Source: an uncultured Bacteroidales bacterium (GTDB lineage: Bacteria; Bacteroidota; Bacteroidia; Bacteroidales; F082). Taken from it: 64,000 nucleotides of DNA. A program made the translations under genes and the position numbers. Under the pieces are notes generated by a model, which saw nothing but the letters and a program-made list of their open reading frames with translations, did not search any database and was not told the origin of the DNA. Shown here in pieces: positions 42,223 to 52,113 of the stretch (positions within the stretch are counted from its first letter, which is position 1; the number at the start of each line of letters is the position of its first letter). The stretch lies in contig ONFF01000012.1 in assembly GCA_900317055.1 (NCBI GenBank), positions 18,377 through 82,376 of the forward strand, in the 5' to 3' direction.

Positions 42223-44064
42223 TTATTTTAAAAGGTCGTTAAACTTAGCTTCAAGCTCACCGATGGTGAACGGCAGGCCCATCACCTTATTGAATTGCTC
42301 GCACTTGTATTCCGGGAAGTTCATGCGCAGGTACTTGGCAAACTGACCGCGGTTGATTTCGCAGACCACGATCTTCTTGTGACCTTTCAGCACTTCCTCG
42401 GTGTTGCGCGGCAGCGGCATGATGTAGTCGAAATGGGCGTGAGCGATGCTCTTGCCTTCTTCCATCAGACCCTCGACGGCGGTGCGGACAGTACCGTAGG
42501 TGCCACCCCAGCTCACCACGAGGAGGTCAGCGTTCTTGTCGCCGTAGATTTCCTGCAGCGGGATGTCGTTGGCCACGCGGTTGATCTTCTCCTCACGGAG
42601 TTCGGTCATGATCTGGTGGTTCTCAGGATTGGTGGACAGGTTACCCTTGCCGTTTTCCTTTTCCAGACCGCCGACGCGGTGACGCAGGCCAGGCGTGCCC
42701 GGGATAGCCCATTCGCGGCGGAGCCATTTCTCATCGCGGCGATAAGGCATATAGTCCGGGTCGTTGGCTTTGGCCAGCGGAGGCGTGATGCTCGGCAGGT
42801 CGGCCATCTTAGGGATGCGGAACACCTCGGAGCCGTTACCCAGCGAACCATCGCTAAGCATGATGACAGGCGTCATGTGCTCCATGGCGATACGGGCGGC
42901 TTCGTAAGCGGTGTAGAAGCAACCGGCAGAGCTGCGGGCAGCGATGACCACGAGCGGAGCGTCGCCGTTACGGCCGTAGAGGGCCTGCATCAGGTCGCTC
43001 TGTTCCATCTTGGTCGGCAGACCCGTGGAGGGACCGCCACGCTGCACATCGATGATGACCAGCGGAAGCTCGGTCATCACGGCGAGACCCATGGCTTCGC
43101 TCTTCAACGAGAGGCCGGGGCCGGAAGTCGTCGTCACGGCCATGCAGCCAGTGTAGGCAGCGCCGATCGACGACATGATGCCGGCGATTTCGTCTTCAGC
43201 CTGGTAGGCCTTGACGTTGAGGTTCTTGTATTTCGTCAACTCGGCAAGGATGTCGGTGGCGGGAGTGATGGGGTACGAACCGAGGAAGAGCGGGCGGCCC
43301 GACTTCTCGGAGGCGGCCATCAGACCCCAAGCAGCGGCGGTGTTGCCGGTGATGTTGCGGTACTTGCCCTTTTCGAGGTCAGCGGCTTCCACACGATAGG
43401 TATTCGTGAAGAGTTCCCAAGTGTCGGCATAGTGATAACCGGCGTCGAGGACGGTACGGTTAGCCTTGATCACTTGGTCCTTGCCTTTGAACTTGGTCTC
43501 AAAATACTTGTAAACGGTGTCGAGTTCACGGTTGAACAGGTACATCACGATACCGAGGGCAAACATATTCTTCGATTTCAGCATCGACTTGTTGTCCATG
43601 CCGAAGTCCTTCAGGGCCTCTTTAGTGAGTTCCGAGATAGGAGCCTTCACCACTTGGTAGTCGGCCAAGGTGCCATCGACAGTCGGGTCGTCGGCATAAC
43701 CGGCCTTCTCCAATGCCTTGTCAGTCACTGAGTCGGAGTCGAAGATAATGATGGTTCCAGGACGGAGCCAGCGCATGTTAGCCTTGATGGAGGCGGGGTT
43801 CATGGCCACGAGGACATCGCAGAGGTCGCCAGTGGTGTGAACGGGTTTGTGTCCAAAGTGCACTTGGAAGCCAGAGACGCCTGCCACGGTGCCTTGCGGT
43901 GGGCGGATTTCAGCCGGATAGTCCGGGAAGGTGGCGAAATCGTTTCCGGCAAATGCTGTTGAATCCGAAAAAAGATTTCCGGTAAGTTGCATACCATCGC
44001 CCGAGTCGCCCGAAAAACGGATGACGACATGTTCAAGGGCTACAACCTTACTTTTTGCTGTCAT
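42223..44064 (-). CDS. korA: 2-oxoacid:ferredoxin oxidoreductase, fused gamma-alpha subunit
   Basis: The 613-residue protein has the gamma domain first (about 10-190, with RFSGDSGDGMQLTGNL) and the alpha pyrimidine-binding domain after it (about 220-610, with GSYPITPATDILAEL and TTTSGPGLSLKSEA). This fusion order is usual for bacterial KorA. It is the first gene of korAB and has its own promoter at 44205-44237. Confidence 0.93.
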   Translation of the reverse strand: MTAKSKVVALEHVVIRFSGDSGDGMQLTGNLFSDSTAFAGNDFATFPDYPAEIRPPQGTVAGVSGFQVHFGHKPVHTTGDLCDVLVAMNPASIKANMRWLRPGTIIIFDSDSVTDKALEKAGYADDPTVDGTLADYQVVKAPISELTKEALKDFGMDNKSMLKSKNMFALGIVMYLFNRELDTVYKYFETKFKGKDQVIKANRTVLDAGYHYADTWELFTNTYRVEAADLEKGKYRNITGNTAAAWGLMAASEKSGRPLFLGSYPITPATDILAELTKYKNLNVKAYQAEDEIAGIMSSIGAAYTGCMAVTTTSGPGLSLKSEAMGLAVMTELPLVIIDVQRGGPSTGLPTKMEQSDLMQALYGRNGDAPLVVIAARSSAGCFYTAYEAARIAMEHMTPVIMLSDGSLGNGSEVFRIPKMADLPSITPPLAKANDPDYMPYRRDEKWLRREWAIPGTPGLRHRVGGLEKENGKGNLSTNPENHQIMTELREEKINRVANDIPLQEIYGDKNADLLVVSWGGTYGTVRTAVEGLMEEGKSIAHAHFDYIMPLPRNTEEVLKGHKKIVVCEINRGQFAKYLRMNFPEYKCEQFNKVMGLPFTIGELEAKFNDLLK

Positions 44065-44162
44065 GATTATTGAATTAAGTTATTACTTTTACTTGATTGG
44101 TACTTAACTACTTATTTGACTTCTGGACTTCGGGACTATGAGACGAGGGTCTTTTCCAATCC

Positions 44163-44193
44163 CGTAGTCTCGCAGTCACGCAGTCTCGTGTCT
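44163..44193 (+). repeat. 8-bp tandem repeat upstream of korA
   Basis: Three consecutive copies of CGCAGTCT with single changes (CGTAGTCT, CGCAGTCA, CGCAGTCT) and a partial fourth lie in the 351-bp gap between korA and the ferredoxin gene. The rest of the gap holds the two divergent promoters; no gene is seen in it. Confidence 0.6.
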
Positions 44194-44204
44194 TATTTTC
44201 GGTG

Positions 44205-44237
44205 CAAAATTAAGCAATAATAAGGTGCAAAACCAAA
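44205..44237 (-). promoter_or_regulatory. Promoter of korAB
   Basis: On the - strand TTTG (44234-44237) is followed after 21 bp by TAATTTTG (44205-44212), matching both boxes of the Bacteroidota consensus. The korA start is 140 bp downstream. Confidence 0.6.
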
Positions 44238-44367
44238 GAAAAACGCTTTTTATTTTCCTATTTATAAGTAAATTCGCACTATGTTAAATATCAGCGTCTT
44301 AACCATTATTGTTATTTAGACTGAATAAAAATTTCGTTTTGGGGCATATTGGAATGAAAGTTGTTAG

Positions 44368-44375
44368 TATTTTTG
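44368..44375 (+). promoter_or_regulatory. -7 element of the ferredoxin gene
   Basis: TATTTTTG matches the consensus; the nearest TTTTGG (44337-44342) is a little too far to be a standard -33 box. The ferredoxin ATG follows 40 bp later. Confidence 0.5.
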
Positions 44376-44409
44376 CGGCTCGAAAACTCAAAACAAACCT
44401 TAAAATTAA

Positions 44410-44583
<174 letters not shown>

Positions 44584-44615
44584 TTGAAAAAAATGAAACT
44601 GCATTAAAAGTAAGG

Positions 44616-44641
44616 AAAAGCCTGCCAAAAACAGGCTTTTT
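44616..44641 (+). terminator. Terminator of the ferredoxin gene
   Basis: AAAAGCCTG and its complement form a 9-bp stem with a 7-base loop followed by a run of eight T. It is 33 bp after the ferredoxin stop. Confidence 0.85.
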
Positions 44642-44685
44642 TTTAATTTTTTTGTCAGTTTTTTAAAGTTTGGCAAACTATTTGC

Positions 44686-44693
44686 TATCTTTG
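44686..44693 (+). promoter_or_regulatory. -7 element of the lipoprotein gene at 44758
   Basis: TATCTTTG matches TAnnTTTG. No -33 box with good spacing is seen (TTTG at 44669-44672 is too close). The leader would be about 60 bases. Confidence 0.5.
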
Positions 44694-44757
44694 CCTCGTT
44701 CTTTGAAAGAAACAAACTTAAACAAATAACCTAATTATTAACTAAAATCATTAAGAA

Positions 44758-45636
44758 ATGAAAAAATTAGCATTGGCACTTGTGTGCTTCGCCAGCGTTG
44801 CTTTCTTTGCAAGCTGCACAAAGACAGTGGAACATCCGGAACCTTCGATCGCCGTTAAGACGGGTGAGCTTTTCATCACCGGTAGCGTTGATCAACCTAC
44901 AGTCATTGATTTAGACGACGAAAATGCCATCAGTTACAAGTATGGTTTCCATGTTGAATCCAATACTGAAACCAAGAAAGAACTGAAGAGCTTGGTGATC
45001 ACCACGGATGTGACTTATTTTGAAGAAGATGGTCAAGAGCAAGAAATCTATTACGACACCATCGACCTCACTGGTAAAACTTCCTATGATTTCGAAGAGT
45101 ATCTTTTCGAACAAGAAAGAAATGAAATCCTCGTTATGGAAGGCACAATCAAGGCTTTAGTGACTGACGTTGACAACCAAACCAACATCGCCACCGTCGC
45201 TTTCAGATGCAAAGTGGAAGATACTCCCGAACCGCTAATCGGCCGCACCATTGAATGGATCCGCAAGGGTGCCAACCTCCAAGGTAACACCGAATCGGAA
45301 ATGGCTGCCATGGGCTTGAAATGGACTATCAGCTACAAAGATGTGTTCGCCACCATCGAGCCTTTGAACGAAGATGTTGTCATGTACTTGTGCAACGGCG
45401 ATGACTTTGATGACATTGAATTCGTAAGCCAAAAATACGAATACTTCGCTAACTTGGCTGAAAACGAAGAGCCCATTGAAAAATATCGTAACATCAAAAC
45501 CGAATATGGCGCAGAATACAACGACATGTTGGCCGTTGTCTATGGTGAGGAGTATTACCTGATTCTCATCGAAGACGCTGAAATTGAGACTGGTTCTTAT
45601 GGCACTCAAATCACCATCAATGGTGCTGCCAAATAA
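44758..45636 (+). CDS. Lipoprotein of unknown function, acidic
   Basis: The 292-residue protein has a lipoprotein signal with FASC as lipobox (Cys20). The mature protein is strongly acidic (for example DLDDEN, EEDGQEQE, ENEEPIE) and beta-rich, with two regions of similar spacing (about 30-150 and 165-290). Acidic residues just after the Cys are few (CTKTVEHPE), so surface export by the Bacteroidetes lipoprotein export signal is uncertain. I do not recognise the family. It stands alone between two terminators. Confidence 0.75.
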   Translation: MKKLALALVCFASVAFFASCTKTVEHPEPSIAVKTGELFITGSVDQPTVIDLDDENAISYKYGFHVESNTETKKELKSLVITTDVTYFEEDGQEQEIYYDTIDLTGKTSYDFEEYLFEQERNEILVMEGTIKALVTDVDNQTNIATVAFRCKVEDTPEPLIGRTIEWIRKGANLQGNTESEMAAMGLKWTISYKDVFATIEPLNEDVVMYLCNGDDFDDIEFVSQKYEYFANLAENEEPIEKYRNIKTEYGAEYNDMLAVVYGEEYYLILIEDAEIETGSYGTQITINGAAK

Positions 45637-45654
45637 GTAAAATCTTAAACCAAC

Positions 45655-45688
45655 AAAAAAGAGACGCGTCGTAACGCGTCTCTTTTTT
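45655..45688. terminator. Bidirectional terminator between lipoprotein and GH2 genes
   Basis: GAGACGCGT and ACGCGTCTC form a 9-bp GC-rich stem around CGTA, extended by A and T runs on both sides, between converging genes. Confidence 0.88.
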
Positions 45689-47496
45689 TATTCTGCAAAA
45701 GCGTGGCTGATTTTCCGGTTGATTTGCAACAGCCGCTTTTCATCCAGTTTGACAACTGCCCTATCGTATGTCATCAAACCATTGAGCTCAGTCTCACAAT
45801 CAGTGGTTTGCGTATAGACAGCAGCCGAAAAGCCTTGGAAAGCCATCTTGTATAATTGATTGGCGTATTCCACATAGGTATCAGTCACTTTTTCCTCAGT
45901 GTCAAACTCCACATAGCCCCAGCCTTGGTCTTTCACCCAAGTGTGGCCTTCCACTTTGCGCCCGATGCCTCCATATTCGCCTAAAACCGTGGCGCGGGTC
46001 GGGTCATAAAGCACCATCTTCGGCTCGGGATAATGGTGCAGGTCGAGGATATCTCCGCACTGGTAGAAATTGCCACCCGAAGCAGGATTCACCAAACGTG
46101 TCGGGTCAAGTTTCTTGGTCATCTCCACTATTTCAGGGGTCTTGAACTGTCCCCACGATTCATTGAAAGGCACCCAAACGCCTATGCATGGCTGCGACTT
46201 CAGGCTATTGATAATCTCCGTCCACTCTTTCTTATAGCATTCCTCCGATTCAAGCGTACGCAGGCTCTCTGGCCCTTGGTAGTATTGCGTTGTTTGCCAC
46301 TCGGGGCCGCGACCGCCACTGGGCATGTCTTGCCAGACAATCATTCCGATACGGTCACAATGATAATACCATCGCGCCGGCTCCACTTTCACATGCTTGC
46401 GAATCATATTGAAGCCCAAGTCTTTGGTTTTCTGAATGTCATAGGCCAAGGCTTCATCAGTTGGAGCCGTGTAGAGGCCATCGGGCCACCAACCTTGGTC
46501 GAGGGGCCCGAAATGGAAAATCGGTAGGCCATTCAAGGTGAGACGCACAATACCATTCTCATCGCGTTTTGTGCCAAAGCTCCGCATGGCAAAATAGCTA
46601 TCCACTTCATCTATCACCTTGCCTTTACGCAGCACCTTGACTTTCAAGTCGTACAGGAATGGATGGTCGGGTGTCCAGCGCAGGAAGTCCTCAGGCATAT
46701 TCACCTCTACAGGCTGCCCATTGATGGCCTTGCCCATTGCCACTTTCTTCCCTTCATAAGTCACCTCAACCTGATAGAGGTCATCTCTTGTCGGGTTGGA
46801 AAAATCGACCTCCACACTTACCGTCGCCTTATCGAAATTGGGTGTGGTAACAAGGTTTTGGATATAATCCTCAGGCACATATTCGAGCCACACCGTTTGC
46901 CAAATTCCAGTCACAGATGTATAGAAAATGCCACGCGGATTGATGACCTGCTTTCCGTGTGGGATATAACTGCTGTTGGTCGGATCCCAAACGCGGACCA
47001 CCATGTTGTTTTGTTTGCCTTTCAAAGCCTGTGTAATGTCGAAGGTAAAAGGCGTGTAACCACCTGTGTGCGAGCCCACTTTAATATCATTCACCCAAAC
47101 ATCCGTCATCCAATCCACCGCACCGAAATGCAACAGGATACGGCCGTTTTTCCAATTTCCAGGCACAGCAAAAGTTTTCTGATACCAAAGTGCATTGTCA
47201 GGCCCAACCTCTTTCTGTACACCAGAAAGTGACGACTCGATGCAGAACGGAACGAGGATATCACCCTCGTAACGGCTGGGAGCCTTCTCCCCTTTCGCCG
47301 TGATGGCGTACTGCCAAAGGCCATTGAGGTTTTTCCAATCTGGGCGCACCATCATTGGTCGCGGGTATTCAGGCAAGGCGCTTTCAGGTGTGACCTGTTC
47401 AGCCCAACGGGTTTTGATTTTGTCGCCAGCCGGGGCATACTGTGCCAGGGCAAGGTTTGCTAATAGCATTGAGATTAGTAAGAGTTTGATTTTCAT
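45688..47496 (-). CDS. Glycoside hydrolase family 2, secreted
   Basis: The ATG at 47496 gives a signal peptide ending LALAQ and 602 residues. The order is GH2 sugar-binding domain (about 45-215), immunoglobulin-like domain (about 215-310) and TIM-barrel (from about 310). The acid/base Glu is in VPFNESWGQF and the probable nucleophile Glu in VLGEYGGIG. Family members are beta-galactosidases, beta-glucuronidases and beta-mannosidases; the shorter form here does not tell which. It acts in the periplasm. No other polysaccharide-utilisation gene (SusC/D) is nearby. Confidence 0.88.
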   Translation of the reverse strand: MKIKLLLISMLLANLALAQYAPAGDKIKTRWAEQVTPESALPEYPRPMMVRPDWKNLNGLWQYAITAKGEKAPSRYEGDILVPFCIESSLSGVQKEVGPDNALWYQKTFAVPGNWKNGRILLHFGAVDWMTDVWVNDIKVGSHTGGYTPFTFDITQALKGKQNNMVVRVWDPTNSSYIPHGKQVINPRGIFYTSVTGIWQTVWLEYVPEDYIQNLVTTPNFDKATVSVEVDFSNPTRDDLYQVEVTYEGKKVAMGKAINGQPVEVNMPEDFLRWTPDHPFLYDLKVKVLRKGKVIDEVDSYFAMRSFGTKRDENGIVRLTLNGLPIFHFGPLDQGWWPDGLYTAPTDEALAYDIQKTKDLGFNMIRKHVKVEPARWYYHCDRIGMIVWQDMPSGGRGPEWQTTQYYQGPESLRTLESEECYKKEWTEIINSLKSQPCIGVWVPFNESWGQFKTPEIVEMTKKLDPTRLVNPASGGNFYQCGDILDLHHYPEPKMVLYDPTRATVLGEYGGIGRKVEGHTWVKDQGWGYVEFDTEEKVTDTYVEYANQLYKMAFQGFSAAVYTQTTDCETELNGLMTYDRAVVKLDEKRLLQINRKISHAFAE

Positions 47497-47525
47497 ATTA
47501 TTGTAAGATTTAGATTCATATAAAG

Positions 47526-47650
47526 ATTCCCTTCGGGAATGGAGCATTAACTATGTGTTATCATGCGGCGGTTTGTTATGTCTACTTGCTATAAAGGTCT
47601 CTTAACCGCCGCTGGAAACCTAAATTCTAACTTTCATTCCCCACGGGAAT
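47526..47650. repeat. Composite palindromic repeat (REP-like) upstream of the GH2 gene
   Basis: Two outer palindromes have the same arms, ATTCCC/GGGAAT, with loops TTC (47526-47540) and CAC (47636-47650). Between them are the inverted arms GCGGCGGTT (47565-47573) and AACCGCCGC (47604-47612), 30 bases apart. The 125-bp arrangement fills most of the space between the GH2 gene and the YbjN-like gene and carries no gene. It looks like a REP/BIME-type or MITE-like non-coding element. Confidence 0.7.
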
Positions 47651-47651
47651 C

Positions 47652-48056
47652 TCATTCCTCCATCATTTCCTTATTAAACGCTTCAGCAGCGGCAATGAGG
47701 CTGTGGACGGCACGGGGAATCAATTCCTCAACCTGTGGCGTGGAGTCAAGCATCTGCTCAAAACACATCCAGACCGAAGACCCTTTATCGTGTTCATCCT
47801 CAAACTCATAGAGCACAGCCTTAACCACCTTATAGTTCCAATTGACATTGTTGCAAGCCATGATGGCCTCGGCAAAGTTGTCATCGGTCACATCGAAAAC
47901 GCCGGGCAGAATCAAGCGGAAAAACAACGGGTCGTCGGCATCATTCCATAGGAGGAAATTCCAACCTTCATAGCTGAAATTCAAGCCCAAGTCGTTCTTT
48001 TTAGAGGCAACCCCTATGGACTTCAAATACCTTGACACCAAAGTTTTAATGTTCAT
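47652..48056 (-). CDS. YbjN-like small protein
   Basis: The ATG at 48056 gives 134 residues (a GTG at 48065 overlaps the upstream stop and is less likely). Composition and pattern (VSRYLKSIGV near the start, WNYKVVKAVLYEFEDE in the middle) suggest the YbjN/T3SS-chaperone-like fold, a small alpha/beta domain often found in regulatory or chaperone proteins. It starts 5 bp after the stop of the kinase-AAA+ gene, so it is likely to be part of the same unit and may bind it. Confidence 0.65.
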   Translation of the reverse strand: MNIKTLVSRYLKSIGVASKKNDLGLNFSYEGWNFLLWNDADDPLFFRLILPGVFDVTDDNFAEAIMACNNVNWNYKVVKAVLYEFEDEHDKGSSVWMCFEQMLDSTPQVEELIPRAVHSLIAAAEAFNKEMMEE

Positions 48057-48061
48057 CACGA

Positions 48062-49807
48062 TCACTTTTTGTGGAATCCGATGCGGGTCTTGGTGGAATA
48101 GGTCGGGTTCTTGTATTTCAGTACATCAACGAGGATCTTTTGCGAAATCGGCACATCGTTGTAGGCAGCGGTCATGGCGGCCTCGTTGACAGCCTCCGTA
48201 ATGTCACCAGCATTGAAATCGTCCGACATCTTGGCCAGCTCATCAAAATCGAGCTCTTCGCAGGGACGGTCTTTCAGATGGTCCATGAAGATGTCTTTTC
48301 GAGCCTCAAAATCAGGCTGCGGCACAAAGAACACACGGTCAAAGCAACCGATGCGCATAATGGACTGGTCGATGAGGTCTGGGCGATTGGTCGTGGCTAC
48401 CACAAGGATGCCCTTTTTGGAGCAATCGTTCATCATGCCGTACAAAGCCGAAATCTGAGGCGTGACATTCTCATCTCCTTCGGCATTCGGATTGGGTGCC
48501 ACAAACTCAAGCTCATCGATACAGATGACAAACGGCGCCTTGATTTCGGCAGCATCGAAGACTCGCTGCAAATTATCCAACACACCTTCTTGATAGATAT
48601 GTCCAAATTCTGGACCTCTAATGATGGTGTAATTGAAGCCCAATTCCTCAGCAAAGCTCTCAAGGACAAGGCTTTTCCCGCATCCAGGAGGGCCATAGAG
48701 CAGCACGCCGTTAATCGTCGGCAGCTTGTACAATTTCGCTTTTTCAGGGTTCTGCAAAGCGAAGAGCACTTCCTTGCGCAACTGTTCTTTCAGTTCATCG
48801 CGACCTGTCACATTGTCGAAGCCGCTGCCAGTGCCCTTCTTGTAGGTGATGACTGGGCCGCTGTTGTCTTGGCCTTGTGCATCGGAATCCGGTTTTGCTT
48901 CTTCCTCTTCCATTCGTTTCGCCAATTCGGGCATCACCTGCTCAAACAAGGCTTGGGCAAACTCACCCGCCGAAGCAAAACGGTCGTCTGGCTTCTTGGC
49001 TAAGGCCTTCAACAGGATAGCCTTCATATAATCAGGCAACTTCACCTCATCCGTTTCCAAAACAAGGTCTTGCTTTCTCGCTTTCTTCACTGCGTCGGCA
49101 ATCTTTTGCTTGTCGCCGTCAAAAACTCTCAAATCCGGTCCCTCCCAAGGCGCCTTACCAAACATCAGGAAATAAAGAAGTGCGCCCGTGGAGAAGATGT
49201 CACTCTTCACCGTGTAAACTGCGCGAAAGGTTTCAGGGGCACGGAAATAGGGCATCAAATCCTCATCGACAAAAGTCGGGCGGCCTTTGACCATGTAAGA
49301 GATATGACCCAGGTCAATGATGGTCGGCATCAGCATACCGTCATCCAACTCTTGAAGCATGATGTTGGAAGGCCGTATATCATTGTGTATCAATGCACGG
49401 GAATGAATAAACGACAAACCACTCAAGACACAGAGCGTGATTTGCACCGCATCTTCAAGGTCGAATCGGCCTTCTTCCCTGACAGCATCCAAAAGCAAGG
49501 AACCACGGTAAAATTCTGTCACCAAATAATGATAGACCGCGTTGCCTTTTTTCACCTCTCCGTTGTCGACATAACGAACAACATTCTGGTTCTCCTCGGT
49601 GTTCAGTTCCTTGCAGAGTTGGATTTCGTAGACCTCCTTGCCCTCAAAAAGCTGCTCGTGAGGAATGCTCCTAAGGTCGAACACCTTCATGAAGTACATC
49701 ATGTCATCGGGACCGAGCACCGTATATGATTCAGCGACAATGCCTTTCTTTATAAACGAGTTGATGACATATTTGCCAATCTTCTCCCCTTTTTTGAATG
49801 TTTCCAT
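48062..49807 (-). CDS. Ser/Thr protein kinase fused to an AAA+ ATPase
   Basis: The ATG at 49807 gives 581 residues. The N-terminal half (about 10-290) is a Hanks-type kinase: Lys41 in FMKVFDL for ATP, catalytic loop HNDIRPSN, and DLG in place of DFG (IIDLGHIS), then an APE-like APETF. After a Glu/Asp-rich linker comes an AAA+ domain (about 325-560) with Walker A GPPGCGKS, Walker B CIDELEF and sensor 1 ATTNRP, closest to the FtsH/Cdc48 class. The catalytic loop has the Asp and Asn needed for activity. No membrane segment is visible. It is separated from gyrB by a terminator and followed by the YbjN-like gene. Confidence 0.88.
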   Translation of the reverse strand: METFKKGEKIGKYVINSFIKKGIVAESYTVLGPDDMMYFMKVFDLRSIPHEQLFEGKEVYEIQLCKELNTEENQNVVRYVDNGEVKKGNAVYHYLVTEFYRGSLLLDAVREEGRFDLEDAVQITLCVLSGLSFIHSRALIHNDIRPSNIMLQELDDGMLMPTIIDLGHISYMVKGRPTFVDEDLMPYFRAPETFRAVYTVKSDIFSTGALLYFLMFGKAPWEGPDLRVFDGDKQKIADAVKKARKQDLVLETDEVKLPDYMKAILLKALAKKPDDRFASAGEFAQALFEQVMPELAKRMEEEEAKPDSDAQGQDNSGPVITYKKGTGSGFDNVTGRDELKEQLRKEVLFALQNPEKAKLYKLPTINGVLLYGPPGCGKSLVLESFAEELGFNYTIIRGPEFGHIYQEGVLDNLQRVFDAAEIKAPFVICIDELEFVAPNPNAEGDENVTPQISALYGMMNDCSKKGILVVATTNRPDLIDQSIMRIGCFDRVFFVPQPDFEARKDIFMDHLKDRPCEELDFDELAKMSDDFNAGDITEAVNEAAMTAAYNDVPISQKILVDVLKYKNPTYSTKTRIGFHKK

Positions 49808-49880
49808 ACGCGATAAATTTGTGCAAAGTTCAATATTAAATTTGACTTGTGCAAGAGGCGCTGCATTATTTTCAACAAAA

Positions 49881-49902
49881 AAAGGCCGCTTTCGAGGCCT
49901 TT
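49881..49902 (-). terminator. Terminator of gyrB
   Basis: AAAGGCC and GGCCTTT form a 7-bp stem with an 8-base loop, followed on the - strand by a run of T. It lies 23 bp beyond the gyrB stop and inside the open frame upstream of the kinase start, which supports the kinase start at 49807. Confidence 0.75.
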
Positions 49903-49924
49903 CAATAGTGTCGAACATCAAAGA

Positions 49925-51904
<1,980 letters not shown>

Positions 51905-51934
51905 CTAAAATTTAGCTGTTTTCAATTAAAGGTG

Positions 51935-51942
51935 CAAAGATA
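51935..51942 (-). promoter_or_regulatory. -7 element of gyrB
   Basis: CAAAGATA on the + strand reads TATCTTTG on the - strand; a TTTG box (51965-51968) lies 22 bp upstream on that strand. The leader would be about 27 bases. The 212-bp gap up to 52113 holds only this promoter and a terminator. Confidence 0.5.
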
Positions 51943-52064
51943 CGGAAAATTTCGGCACGAAACACAAAAAAGTTGAGAATTTTGTTTTTTGTCCAAAACG
52001 GCTCTACGGGGCTAAAAATAGGCAAATTTCAAAAACGGCCTGTTTCCTCGCGCACGCGGGAAAG

Positions 52065-52095
52065 AAAAAGCCCCATCCGCTGGAAGGGGCTTTTT
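52065..52095 (-). terminator. Terminator of the beta-barrel protein gene
   Basis: AAAAAGCCCC and GGGGCTTTTT form a 10-bp stem with an 11-base loop and end in a T-run on the - strand, 18 bp after the stop of the gene at 52114. Confidence 0.85.
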
Positions 52096-52113
52096 AGAGC
52101 GTTTAAGACATCT

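Noticed and set aside
41058-43731. Two long + strand frames (394 and 478 codons) antisense to korB and korA
   Set aside because: Both overlap entirely with well-supported KOR subunit genes, and their composition is that of reverse-complement shadows.
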